Assembly (NCBI GenBank): GCA_964475955.1
Contig: CAYYZY010000002.1
Span: 36,640-100,639 of the forward strand
Length of the DNA: 64,000 nucleotides
Direction: 5' to 3'
Origin: DATKZH01 sp964475955
Lineage (GTDB): Bacteria > Planctomycetota > Planctomycetia > Pirellulales > Thermoguttaceae
Shown one piece after another: positions 53,846 through 61,631 of the stretch. The notes below the pieces were generated by a model. The model was not told where the DNA came from. It saw nothing but the letters and a program-made list of their open reading frames with translations, and did no database searches. Numbering within the stretch: the first letter of the stretch is position 1; each line of letters starts with the position of its first letter. The position numbers were made by a program, and so were the translations under genes.

Positions 53846-54826
53846 TCAGATCTTCTCGAACTGGTCGAGGACGAAGTCGCGGGCGCGGGGGACGTCGTCG
53901 AGCGTGACGTGCTCGAGGATCAGGTCCATCGGCCGGTCGAGCCGGGCCAACAGGCGGAGGAACAGGGGGTAGTCGAGCACGCCCCGGCCGGAGGCCGGCA
54001 GCTCGGTTCCCTCGTCGGCCGGCTTGACGTCCTTGGCGTGGGCCAGCACGATCCAGTTGGCCAGCCGGGCGAACATCTCCTCGAGCATCGGCTGCATTCG
54101 GGGGAGGTCTTCCTTGCGGAAGTAGTTGTTGGGGTCCATCACCAGCTTGAGCGCCGGGGAGGGGACCTCGTCGAAGAGCCGCTCCGCCCGATCGATCGAG
54201 TTGATCGTGTTCCGCCAGTACGGCTCGATGGAGACGACGGCGCCGGCCTTTTCGGCTGCGCCGGCCCATCGCTCGAGCGTCTCACGGCAGGCGAGGTAGC
54301 CCTGCTCCGTAGCGTTTTCCGGGGCGCCGCGCCACTGCGACTTGGGGTTGAACGACCCGGTGCCGGTCGACACGTTGCGGCAGCCCAGCCGCTTCCCGTT
54401 GGCCAGCAGGGTTTGCATCCGGGCCTCGCCGCGCTTGCGCCGCTCGGGGACGGGGTCGACCGGGTTGACGTAGCCGAAGACGGCCGAGACCTCGATGCCG
54501 TGACGCTCCAGCGCGCCGGTGATCTTACGGGCCGCCTTCCAGTCGGGGGCGAGCGGGTCGAAGCGGACGTCGGCGAACTGGTAGTTGCACAGCACGCTGC
54601 GGAACCCTTCGTCGCGGATTCGGGCGGCCGCCTCGGCCAGCGGCAGGCCGGCGTAGACGCCCGAATAAACGCCCAGCCTCAGGTTCCGCCGGGCCTTCGC
54701 CTGCCAGTCCGTTTCCTCGGCGGCCACGGCCGGAGCCGCGAAGCAGGCGACCGCCGCGGCCTTGAGCCAATCGCGGCGCGGAAGGGGGGCAGGGGGACGA
54801 CGATTGCGAGCGGGGTGTGCGTTCAT
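53846..54826 (-). CDS. TAT-exported sugar phosphate isomerase/epimerase-like TIM barrel
   Basis: A 326-residue protein with a short twin-arginine-like leader (PRRDWLKAAAVACFAAP, cleavage near VAAEE), so it probably acts in the periplasm. The rest is the xylose isomerase-like TIM barrel (AP endonuclease 2 superfamily): LRLGVYSGVYAGLPL, VSIEPYWRNTINS, LKLVMDPNNYF, WIVLAHAKDVKP and LILEHVTLDD give the strand-end metal ligands Glu, Asp, His and Glu. The substrate may be a sugar or cyclitol. The 7-bp repeat tract and a solo REP separate it from the UroD-family gene upstream on the same strand, so the two may be cotranscribed. Confidence 0.8.
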   Translation of the reverse strand: MNAHPARNRRPPAPLPRRDWLKAAAVACFAAPAVAAEETDWQAKARRNLRLGVYSGVYAGLPLAEAAARIRDEGFRSVLCNYQFADVRFDPLAPDWKAARKITGALERHGIEVSAVFGYVNPVDPVPERRKRGEARMQTLLANGKRLGCRNVSTGTGSFNPKSQWRGAPENATEQGYLACRETLERWAGAAEKAGAVVSIEPYWRNTINSIDRAERLFDEVPSPALKLVMDPNNYFRKEDLPRMQPMLEEMFARLANWIVLAHAKDVKPADEGTELPASGRGVLDYPLFLRLLARLDRPMDLILEHVTLDDVPRARDFVLDQFEKI

Positions 54827-54876
54827 GAGTGGGTCCTTGGTCTGGTGTCAAAGCATAGCAGGCCGGCAGTCAGGCA

Positions 54877-54907
54877 CGCGTGGGTCTCGTGCCTCGACCC
54901 ACCCTAC
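54877..54907 (-). repeat. Solo REP of the GTAGGGTGGGTCGAGG family
   Basis: On the minus strand it reads GTAGGGTGGGTCGAGGCACG and continues AGACCCACGCG. It matches one arm of the pair at 36867-36947 with a 1-2 nt difference in the loop. It lies between the UroD-family and isomerase-like genes. Confidence 0.85.
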
Positions 54908-54927
54908 GGATTGGTGGCAAGCGGCAG

Positions 54928-54962
54928 CGTTCATCATTCATCATTCACCCCTCACCACTCAC
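54928..54962 (-). repeat. Degenerate 7-bp tandem tract (5 units) at a stop codon
   Basis: On the minus strand the units are GTGAGTG, GTGAGGG, GTGAATG, ATGAATG, ATGAACG, with no gaps. The TGA stop of the UroD-family gene (54945-54947) lies inside the third unit, so the tract also encodes its last residues. This is the third such tract in the window. Confidence 0.8.
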
Positions 54963-55982
54963 GCGCCTCACCGCCGCGATCATCGCTTTCATGTTCTCGG
55001 CCGGGGTGTCGCGGGGGTTCATCTCGCCGGTGCAGAAGAGGTAACCGCCCTCCGAGCTGCCGATGCGGGCGATCCGTTCGGCCTCCCGGGCGACCTGCTC
55101 GGGCGTGCCGCGCAGGAGGACCTCGATCGGGTCGAGGTTGCCGCTGAAACAGCACTTGCCGGTGAAGGCGCTTCGCACCTCGGCCACGTCGGCCCCGGGC
55201 CCGAGGTTGACGATGTCGACCCCCAACTCCGCCTCGGCGAGCAGGTAGGGGGTCTTGACCTCGCTGTTCATCAGGTGGACGATCGCGCCGGCCTCGTGCG
55301 CCTTCTCGACCAGCTTCGCACACCAGGGCGCCGCGAACGCGCGGTACTGCTCCAGGGAGAAGAAGCCGGAGAAGGCGTTGCAGTCGCCCAGCCAGATGGC
55401 GTGGGCCCCGGCCTCGACCTGGGCCGCGATGTAGCGGCCCTGGAGGTCGACGAAGAACTCGCACGCCTCGTGGACCAGGGCGGGATCGGTGACGGTGAGC
55501 ATCATCGTCTCCTGAAGCCCGAACAGCAACGCGACCGAGCTGTACGGCCCGGCGCACGACCCTTCGACGAGCACCGTGTCGCCGAAGCGGGCGCGCACCC
55601 GGCGGATCGCCTCGAGCTTCTCGCGCATGCGGCCGTCGGTGTGCGGGTCGGGCATGCGGAGGCCGTGGAGCGTTTCCCGGGTGGCCGGCAGGTAGTCGCG
55701 GGTCGCCCGAAGGATGTTGCCTTCGCCGTGCGTTCCCACGCCGAGGGGCTCGAACTCGAAGCAGTCGTCGACCTGGAGCCAGGCCCAGTCGTAGTCGAAC
55801 TCCTCGATGGCGGCGATCCAGACCTCGGCCATCTTCGCCCCGTCCTGGCAGACCTCCTCGTAGGTGTAGCGGCCGTGCCAGCGCACGTCGCACTCCTCGC
55901 TGCACGCGAAGACCGGAATCCGCCCGGGTCTTTCCAGCGCGATCGCCCTGCGCACGTCGTCGAGCACACCGTGATAGGCCAT
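54945..55982 (-). CDS. Uroporphyrinogen decarboxylase-family protein (second copy)
   Basis: A 345-residue TIM-barrel protein of the UroD superfamily. The pattern GNLDPIEVLLRGTPEQV near the C-terminus is typical. In the position where the other two paralogues have H-T-C-G, this one reads IVHLMNSEVKTP, so the Cys metal ligand is missing and the chemistry may differ. The sequence lacks the substrate-binding motifs of HemE. GAGGAG precedes the ATG. The last codons run into the 7-bp tract. The TAT isomerase-like gene follows on the same strand. A role in C1 or methyl transfer is possible but not shown. Confidence 0.78.
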   Translation of the reverse strand: MAYHGVLDDVRRAIALERPGRIPVFACSEECDVRWHGRYTYEEVCQDGAKMAEVWIAAIEEFDYDWAWLQVDDCFEFEPLGVGTHGEGNILRATRDYLPATRETLHGLRMPDPHTDGRMREKLEAIRRVRARFGDTVLVEGSCAGPYSSVALLFGLQETMMLTVTDPALVHEACEFFVDLQGRYIAAQVEAGAHAIWLGDCNAFSGFFSLEQYRAFAAPWCAKLVEKAHEAGAIVHLMNSEVKTPYLLAEAELGVDIVNLGPGADVAEVRSAFTGKCCFSGNLDPIEVLLRGTPEQVAREAERIARIGSSEGGYLFCTGEMNPRDTPAENMKAMIAAVRRVSGEG

Positions 55983-56224
55983 GGCCGGCTCCTCATCGTC
56001 CGGACTTCTCCCGGCAGGGTAGAAAAGGCAGCCTACCCAGCATACTCCGTAGCCGCCCGCAGGTCCAGCCGTGGGGAGTGCGGTTTTCGGCCCAGGTCGA
56101 CGCGGCCCACGCGGCCCCTCTCCAGCCGCCGTTGCGGGCCTGCGAGCGGCGTGCTACGATCGGAAGCGTTGGCTCACGCGTTTCCGGCCCGGGGCACGGC
56201 ACGCTCATCGACCGAGGCTGCCGA

Positions 56225-56536
56225 ATGCGCTATGGCGTCCTTTTCGCGCTGATCGCCTTGCTCTTCGCGGCCACGGCCGCGCTCCACCGGGGATGGCTCC
56301 TGGGGCTCGTGTGGCCCGCGGCCAGCTTCGCCCTGGTGGCGATGGCGTACTTCCACTTGGGTCCGCGCGTGTTCGGGAAATCGCCGGACGGACGGCTCTC
56401 GCCGATCAGCCTTGTAGGTTATGCTTCAGCATATCGACCGCGTTGCCGTCCATCCTGCGTGCACGCGTCGCGGCCCGACGGGGAACGTTTGAAGCGCGCG
56501 CGGCGTCGACCGTGGGTGTGTTATGCTGAAGCATAA
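56225..56536 (+). pseudogene. Truncated membrane protein (probable dual-specificity-phosphatase family N-terminus)
   Basis: The frame encodes two hydrophobic helices (residues 3-20 and 24-43) followed by FHLGPRVFGKSPDGRLSP. This matches the start of a planctomycete membrane protein family that continues into a dual-specificity phosphatase domain. After about residue 63 the sequence is REP-derived: VGYASAYRPRC onward comes from the element at 56414-56541. The stop codon TAA (56534-56536) is provided by its right arm. The phosphatase domain is absent. The family link is from memory of related proteins. The truncation itself is visible in the DNA. Confidence 0.6.
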
Positions 56537-56541
56537 CCTAC
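56414..56541. mobile_element. 128-bp REP pair (BIME) with perfect 20-bp ends
   Basis: The ends GTAGGTTATGCTTCAGCATA (56414-56433) and 56522-56541 are exact reverse complements. Each end is a GTAG-footed hairpin (TATGC-TTCA-GCATA). The 88-bp centre is GC-rich. It interrupts the 3' part of the membrane protein gene and ends 20 bp before the convergent UroD-family stop. A decayed single unit is at 61594-61615. Confidence 0.9.
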
Positions 56542-56560
56542 TCTGGTGCTTACAGCCGGA

Positions 56561-57727
56561 TCATGCATACCACCCGAACTCGTACGCCGCGTCGTACATG
56601 GCGGCGACGTTTTCGCCCGGGACGCCGGCTTGGATGTTGTGGACGTTGTTGAACACGTAGCCGCCGCCGGGCTTGAAGAGGGCGAGGTTGCGGCGCACGT
56701 GCTCGCGGACCACCTCGGGCGACTCGCGGGGGAGGACGTGCTGGGCGTCGATCGCGCCGCCCCAGAAGACGAGCCGGTCGCCGAACCGGGCCTTCAGCTC
56801 CGCCGGGTCCATGCCGGCGGCGCTGATCTGCACCGGGTTGAGGGCGTCGATGCCGTTGTCCAAAAGGTCGGGAATGAACTCGGTGCAGGCGCCGCAGGTG
56901 TGGTACCAGATCTTGGCCCCGGTGCGCGAGCGGAGGTACTGCACGAGCCGCTTGTGCCGCGGCTTGACGATGCGGCGGTAGATTTCGGGCCGGAAGAGCG
57001 GGCCCGTCTGGCCGGCCAGGTCGTCGCCGATCATGACAAGATCGACCACGTCGCCCACCTCGTCGAGGAACACGCGGAACCAGTCCATCCAGAACTGGAG
57101 CGTCCGGTCGAGCAGGGCCTCGCAGAACTCGGGCTGGGTGAGCAGGTCGGTGAACCACTGCTCCAGGCCGCGCAGGTACCAGCAGGTCTCGTAGACCACG
57201 CCCGAGATGCCGCTCACCACGGCGTAGGGCGTTTCGTTCCGTAGGGCCAGGGCCCGGTCGCGGAGCCCCTCGAAACGGCCGGGCTCTTCGCCCTTGGGGA
57301 AGGGGTAGTCGCGGAGGTCGTCGACCGTGGCCTCGGCGAGGGGGTGGAGGGAGACGTCCATGTAGAGCGGTTGGTCGTCGGGCATGGACCAGCGCACGCC
57401 GAACTCGTCGACCAGGTCGTGCCAGGTGCGCCCGTCGCGCTGGGCCGTGACGATCCCGCCCTGGAAGTCCGACGCGGCCCCGGCGGCGACGTACCGCGTG
57501 TCGACGTGCAGCCGCTCGAGCACGGCCTCGCACGGCCGGGCCAACTGCTGTACGGGGTCCATGATGGTCACGTCGTCGTCGATCCCCAGGTGCTCGACGA
57601 GCGCCCGATAGGCGAACTTGTGGATGCCCGTCTGGTTGCCCCCGAGGTCGATCGGCACGCGGTCGGGCTCTTGGTGGTTGAGGGCGGCGAGCAGTCGCTC
57701 GCGCGAGGTCATGGTCTCCCTGGGCAT
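56561..57727 (-). CDS. Uroporphyrinogen decarboxylase-family protein (third copy)
   Basis: A 388-residue UroD/MtaA-superfamily TIM barrel. It begins MTSRERLLAALNHQEPDRVP after five residues, the normal family start. WYHTCGACTEF offers His and Cys metal ligands (a second Cys follows), and FWGGAIDAQHVLPRESPEVV is the C-terminal signature. Like the first copy it could be a zinc-dependent methyltransferase relative, not HemE. The ATG at 57727 lies inside the end of the RhaT-like gene (19-bp overlap), with CGGAG in front, so transport and this enzyme are probably cotranscribed. Confidence 0.82.
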   Translation of the reverse strand: MPRETMTSRERLLAALNHQEPDRVPIDLGGNQTGIHKFAYRALVEHLGIDDDVTIMDPVQQLARPCEAVLERLHVDTRYVAAGAASDFQGGIVTAQRDGRTWHDLVDEFGVRWSMPDDQPLYMDVSLHPLAEATVDDLRDYPFPKGEEPGRFEGLRDRALALRNETPYAVVSGISGVVYETCWYLRGLEQWFTDLLTQPEFCEALLDRTLQFWMDWFRVFLDEVGDVVDLVMIGDDLAGQTGPLFRPEIYRRIVKPRHKRLVQYLRSRTGAKIWYHTCGACTEFIPDLLDNGIDALNPVQISAAGMDPAELKARFGDRLVFWGGAIDAQHVLPRESPEVVREHVRRNLALFKPGGGYVFNNVHNIQAGVPGENVAAMYDAAYEFGWYA

Positions 57728-58842
57728 GATGATTGCTCCGCGAGTTGGGTGGACGTTGGGAGGGGCCGCCGCAAAGCGCTGCCCGACGGCTCCTCTTGCC
57801 CCTTGAGGTAATTGCCGTAGCCGACGACGATCGTGGAGAGGATCAGCACGAGGATGCCGGCGTAGACCAGCGCCAGCGTGCGCCGCCCCACGCCGCGCCA
57901 TTCACGGAACCGGATACCCCAGAGGTTGCTGAACACGATGATGAAGGCCATGTGGATGGTCCAACTGGAGAAGTCGTAGGGTCCCATCCGGGTGGTCCCC
58001 ATGCCGTAGAAGAAGAACTGGCCGTACCAGATGACGCCGGCCAGACCGGCGAAGAGGTAGTTGGGCGCGAGCTGCCGGGCCGATCCCCTGGTGTAGTCGC
58101 CGATCGACCGGTTCTTCAGGTTCAGAACCAGGCACCAGAGGCAGTTCGTGGTGAACCCGCCCGCCATGGCCACGATGAAGATGGGATTGTTGGTGAAGAT
58201 GTCGCGGGTGCCCGTGTCGAGGGCGGCCTCGGCGATCGGCTTCCCGTAATAGAAGGCGATCGCCATGCAGGAGCTGAGCACGCCCGCGAACACGGCCACG
58301 GCGAACCCCTTCAGCAGGGCGAACTCGCGGATAGTCTCCTTCTTCTGTTCGTCGGTCAGTTCGCGCTCCTTGCGGATGCCCGCGTAGCCGCAGATGGAGA
58401 TGCCCGCCAGGCAGACGACCACCCCGGCGAGGATGGCCAGGCCGGAGGGCTCCGTCCACAGGGCCGGGAATCGGCCCTCCTGGATGGGCGGGACGAGCGT
58501 TCCGACCGCCGCGCAGAATCCGAGGGCCACGGCGTAGCCGAGCGACATGCCCAGGTAGCGCATGCTGAGGCCGAACGTGAGCCCTCCGATCCCCCAGAGC
58601 ACGCCGAACAGGTAGACCAGGCCGATCGTTTTCCACTCGACGGCCGCGAAGACCGCGGCGAGATGGGGGACCGTCAGCGCCGAGACCAGCGTGGGCATCA
58701 CCACCCAGGCGAGCACCCCCTGGATCAGCCAGTAGCTCTCCCACGACCAGGCCTTCACCTTGCGGAAGGGGATGTAGAAGCTGCCCGCCGCCAGGCCGCC
58801 GATCGCGTGGAGGAAGACGCCGAGGGGAGGATTGACGGTCAT
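57709..58842 (-). CDS. L-rhamnose/proton symporter family (RhaT-like) transporter
   Basis: A 377-residue inner-membrane protein with about ten helices, matching RhaT in length and pattern: GGLAAGSFYIPFRKVKAWSWE at the start, LFGVLWGIGGLTFGLSMRYLGMS, and WYGQFFFYGMG near the end. RhaT imports L-rhamnose with protons. Here the neighbouring gene is a UroD-family protein instead of rhamnose enzymes, so the sugar is uncertain. The ATG at 58840-58842 overlaps by 4 nt (ATGA) a short upstream frame that looks like a gene remnant (58839-59051). Its 3' end overlaps the next gene by 19 bp. Confidence 0.85.
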   Translation of the reverse strand: MTVNPPLGVFLHAIGGLAAGSFYIPFRKVKAWSWESYWLIQGVLAWVVMPTLVSALTVPHLAAVFAAVEWKTIGLVYLFGVLWGIGGLTFGLSMRYLGMSLGYAVALGFCAAVGTLVPPIQEGRFPALWTEPSGLAILAGVVVCLAGISICGYAGIRKERELTDEQKKETIREFALLKGFAVAVFAGVLSSCMAIAFYYGKPIAEAALDTGTRDIFTNNPIFIVAMAGGFTTNCLWCLVLNLKNRSIGDYTRGSARQLAPNYLFAGLAGVIWYGQFFFYGMGTTRMGPYDFSSWTIHMAFIIVFSNLWGIRFREWRGVGRRTLALVYAGILVLILSTIVVGYGNYLKGQEEPSGSALRRPLPTSTQLAEQSSCPGRP

Positions 58843-59051
58843 GCGATGCGCGTCTCCGGGAGGGGGGCTTGGGACCGACCAAGTAGCGAGTCTGGGCGTT
58901 CGGTGGAACGAACGGGCCCGGAAAAGGGGACGCAGCTCTTTTTCGGCCCGGCCACTTGGTAGCCGCCCGGGTAGGTATCGATCTCGTGCCGCTCGAAGTG
59001 GAAAGGACCGGTCGCGGCCATCGCAAGGCAGAGGGTGGGTAAGGGGCTCAT
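58839..59051 (-). pseudogene. Remnant of an exported FG-GAP/VCBS-type protein coupled to rhaT-like gene
   Basis: A 70-codon frame with good ribosome site (GGAGCC) and a leader-like start, then FERHEIDTYPGGYQVA, a phrase common at the start of planctomycete FG-GAP proteins. After about 34 codons the homology stops, and the DNA (AAAGAGCTGCGTCCCCTTTT on this strand) looks like palindromic repeat material. The frame still ends in an ATGA overlap with the transporter start, so it may serve as a leader peptide. Confidence 0.45.
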
Positions 59052-59268
59052 GGGAGGCTCCAGGATACCAGGTCGTGCGGCCGAGGTACATCGCTGCGCG
59101 CTTGGGTCCGAACGGCCGACTCGCCGACGGACCGGCCCTACTCCGCACCGGCGAATGATTGAAGTATAGCGAGCGCCAGGTTAGGATAGCGACCGTGGGC
59201 CTCGCCACCGTGGCCCATTGCGCGAGTATCCTCCCCGTACGTTCCCCCACCGCCCAGGAGTCCGAAAG
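58843..59268. other. 426-bp divergent region holding the gene remnant
   Basis: The left half contains the remnant frame 58839-59051 and repeat-like sequence near 58918-58946. The right half (59052-59268) has no gene and should hold the divergent promoters. No other feature was seen. Confidence 0.5.
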
Positions 59269-60444
59269 ATGCGCAAGCTCGTGATAGCGACCTGGCTGAT
59301 CCTGTTCTGCGTTGCCCTGGCCATGCCCGCGCCGGCCGCCGGGCCGGTGGAGTTCGTGGCGCACCGGGTGGGCGACTACCGCGGCGAGCCGTTGGGCGTG
59401 GGCGATTTCACGGGCGACGGGAAGCTCGACATCGTGGCTGGCCCCTACCTCTACGTGGCCCCCAACTGGGAAGCCCGAAAGATCCGCACCATCCAAGGCG
59501 AAGTCGACGAGCAGGGCAAGGGCTACCGGTACGACTTCATGAACCTGCCGCTGGACGTCGACGGCGACGGGCTGCTCGACGTCGTCTCCTGCTCGTGGCA
59601 CGAGAAGCGGTCGGTCTGGTTTCGCAACCCGGGCTCGGCCGAGGGCGAGTGGCCCGAGGCGGTCGTCGAGGTGAACGGCAACTTCGAGTGCGGCGACCTG
59701 TGGGACATCGACGGCGACGGCAAGGCCCAGGAGATCCTGCCCCACGTGCAGCGGACCGTCTGGTACGAGTTGGGCGAATTGCCCGACGGCAAGCAGGGGC
59801 TGGTGGTCCGCGTGGTGTCGGAGAAGCCGCTCCCGTTCGGCGGAGGCGTGGGCGACGTAAGCGGCGACGGCCGGCCCGACATCGTCCGGCCCGCGGCGTG
59901 GTACGAGGCCCCGGAAGACATCCGGGCCGGCGAGTGGAAAGAGCGTCCGCTGGCGTTGGGGAGCCTGGAGGAGGGCAAGGCGGAGCACACGCCGCAGATT
60001 CTCGTCTACGACGTCAACGCCGACGGCAAGAACGACCTCATCACCAGCTCCGCGCACCGCTACGGCATCTTCTGGTACGAGCAGAAGCGCGCCGGCGACA
60101 AGTACGCGTGGAAGCAACACCTGATCGACGACTCCTGGAGCCAGGCCCACAGCCTCACGCTGGCCGACATCGACGCCGACGGCGACCTCGACCTGGCCAC
60201 CGGCAAGCGCTTCATGGCCCACAACGGGGGCGACCCCGGGGCGTTCGAGCCACCGTGCGTCTACTGGTATGAATTGGAGCCGGGCCCCAAGCCGGTCTGG
60301 ACCCGGCACACGATCTCGCACGGCGAGGGGATCGGCTCGGGGATGAACATCCCGGTCGTCGACCTCGACGCCGACGGCGACCTCGACGTCGTCGTCACCG
60401 GCAAGTTCGGCGGGCCCGTCTGGTTCGAGAACAAGACGAAGTAG
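59269..60444 (+). CDS. Exported FG-GAP/VCBS seven-repeat propeller protein
   Basis: A 391-residue secreted protein. A signal peptide (about 1-24) is followed by seven calcium-binding-type motifs in order: DFTGDGKLDIV, DVDGDGLLDVV, DIDGDGKAQEI, DVSGDGRPDIV, DVNADGKNDLI, DIDADGDLDLA and DLDADGDLDVV. Seven FG-GAP repeats fit a seven-bladed beta-propeller, as in integrin alpha chains. It likely binds partners or surfaces, and no enzymatic residues were seen. AGGAG lies before the ATG at 59269. It is divergent from the transporter gene and followed by inverted repeats at 60468-60551. Confidence 0.85.
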   Translation: MRKLVIATWLILFCVALAMPAPAAGPVEFVAHRVGDYRGEPLGVGDFTGDGKLDIVAGPYLYVAPNWEARKIRTIQGEVDEQGKGYRYDFMNLPLDVDGDGLLDVVSCSWHEKRSVWFRNPGSAEGEWPEAVVEVNGNFECGDLWDIDGDGKAQEILPHVQRTVWYELGELPDGKQGLVVRVVSEKPLPFGGGVGDVSGDGRPDIVRPAAWYEAPEDIRAGEWKERPLALGSLEEGKAEHTPQILVYDVNADGKNDLITSSAHRYGIFWYEQKRAGDKYAWKQHLIDDSWSQAHSLTLADIDADGDLDLATGKRFMAHNGGDPGAFEPPCVYWYELEPGPKPVWTRHTISHGEGIGSGMNIPVVDLDADGDLDVVVTGKFGGPVWFENKTK

Positions 60445-60467
60445 CCGGGCCGTGCGTTTGAGGTGCC

Positions 60468-60551
60468 GCACACCGTGCAGCCGAGGTGTGCCCAGCCCCC
60501 TCCGCAGAGCCGTGCATCCATGGCTGCCGAGGGTGCCTCCGAAGGGGCTGG
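60468..60551. repeat. Nested inverted repeats after the FG-GAP gene
   Basis: Two stems: GCACACC (60468-60474) with GGTGTGC (60485-60491), and CCAGCCCC (60492-60499) with GGGGCTGG (60544-60551). They may act as a terminator-like structure after the propeller gene, but no U-tract follows. Confidence 0.45.
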
Positions 60552-60663
60552 CGCCGTGCGGCGCGAGCGCACGTGGCCCGACGGCGGCAGGGTGACCCGG
60601 CGCGCGGGATGAAGTAAACTGGACCGTACGTGTTCCAGGTCATCCCACGCAGGAGAGACGCCG

Positions 60664-61371
60664 ATGGATTGTCCGACGTGCCGCCGGCCGCTCAAACGGG
60701 CCACGTACGAAAACATCCAGGTGATGCAGTGTGAGGAGTGCTTCGGATACCTCGTCGCCCGCACGCGGCTGAAGCTGATCAAGGGCGCGCGCGAGCAGAA
60801 GCCCGAGGCGCTCCGGAGCGAGGCGCAGACGGAACGGGCGCCCGACACGCAGGAGCGCATTCGCTGCCCGCACTGCCGGGTCGAGGCGATGAGGAAGGAG
60901 CGGGTTCGCGTCGGCGGGGACGAGGAGTTCCACCTCGACGTTTGCCGGAAGTGCGACCGCGTGTGGCTCGACGGCGGAGAGCTCGCCCGCCTGCAAATGA
61001 AGTTCGAGCAGTCGGCCAAGGCGCTCGAGGCGTTCGCCCGGCAGGAGCGGCTTCAGACGTTCGACGACCAGCAGCGCACCGAGCTCGAGGAGCGGATCGA
61101 CAAACTGCGCGAGCAGCCGGAGCTTTTCGGCGCGTCGTTGACCGAGGTCGGCTTCGGCGTCGCGGGGCTGCTCCTCCTGGTGCTCATCGTCCTGACGACG
61201 TTCTTCGAGAGCCTCGTCTGGGCCGGCATATTCAGCCTGGCCTTGTGTGGCGTGCTCGTTTGGGCGATCTTCAAACGCCTCGATGCGACGAGCTCCCAGG
61301 GCCGGGTGGCGCTGGCGGCGGTTGGAATTGCCGAGGCCCTATTTCTCATCTACCTGATATGGTTCTATTAG
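60664..61371 (+). CDS. Zinc-finger (TFIIB-type) membrane protein
   Basis: A 235-residue protein. Two zinc-ribbon units are visible: CPTCRRPL with CEEC (residues 3-26), and CPHCRVEAM with CRKCDRVWLDGGEL (about 67-105). The last is the signature of the zf-TFIIB domain. A helical linker (110-160) leads to three membrane segments at about 163-185, 187-205 and 215-234. No enzymatic function is known for this family. A metal-dependent assembly role is possible. AGGAGAG precedes the ATG. The next small gene starts 10 bp after its stop, likely in one operon. Confidence 0.82.
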   Translation: MDCPTCRRPLKRATYENIQVMQCEECFGYLVARTRLKLIKGAREQKPEALRSEAQTERAPDTQERIRCPHCRVEAMRKERVRVGGDEEFHLDVCRKCDRVWLDGGELARLQMKFEQSAKALEAFARQERLQTFDDQQRTELEERIDKLREQPELFGASLTEVGFGVAGLLLLVLIVLTTFFESLVWAGIFSLALCGVLVWAIFKRLDATSSQGRVALAAVGIAEALFLIYLIWFY

Positions 61372-61381
61372 GAGCGATCCG

Positions 61382-61585
61382 ATGGCCAAAGCGCACCTGA
61401 AACTCCAGCAGACCGAGGGCTACGTGATCCAGGCGGCGGCGCAGATCTACGCGGCGCAGCTTGCATCGGGACGGGTCGACGAGGGCCAGGAGGCCGAGTG
61501 CATGGAGAATGCGATCCGCGACGCCATCCGCATCGCCAAGACCGTCGACGCGACAATCGTCGCCGAAGGCGAGATGGAGCATTGA
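61382..61585 (+). CDS. Small conserved-looking helical protein, unknown function
   Basis: A 67-residue acidic, helix-rich protein without leader or membrane segment. It has a good ribosome site (AGGAGCG) 6 nt before the ATG and begins only 10 bp after the zinc-finger membrane protein, so the two are probably coexpressed. I do not recognise a family. The middle part (AECMENAIRDAIRIAKTVD) looks amphipathic and could mediate dimerisation. The decayed REP at 61594-61615 follows, and the alaS gene is convergent. Confidence 0.65.
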   Translation: MAKAHLKLQQTEGYVIQAAAQIYAAQLASGRVDEGQEAECMENAIRDAIRIAKTVDATIVAEGEMEH

Positions 61586-61593
61586 GCGCGGCC

Positions 61594-61615
61594 GTAGGCT
61601 GAAGCATAACGTAAG
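61594..61615. repeat. Decayed single unit of the 56414 REP family
   Basis: GTAGGCTGAAGCATAACGTA shares GCTGAAGCATAAC with the right-hand arm at 56522-56541. It lies in the short convergent gap before the alaS stop. Only a partial stem remains. Confidence 0.6.
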
Positions 61616-61631
61616 TTGGTATGTCCACCCC

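Noticed and set aside
59118..59160. GTAG on the minus strand near 59140 with a 6-bp stem
   Set aside because: The loop would be about 17 nt and the stem is short. No second copy was seen, so it is not counted as a REP.
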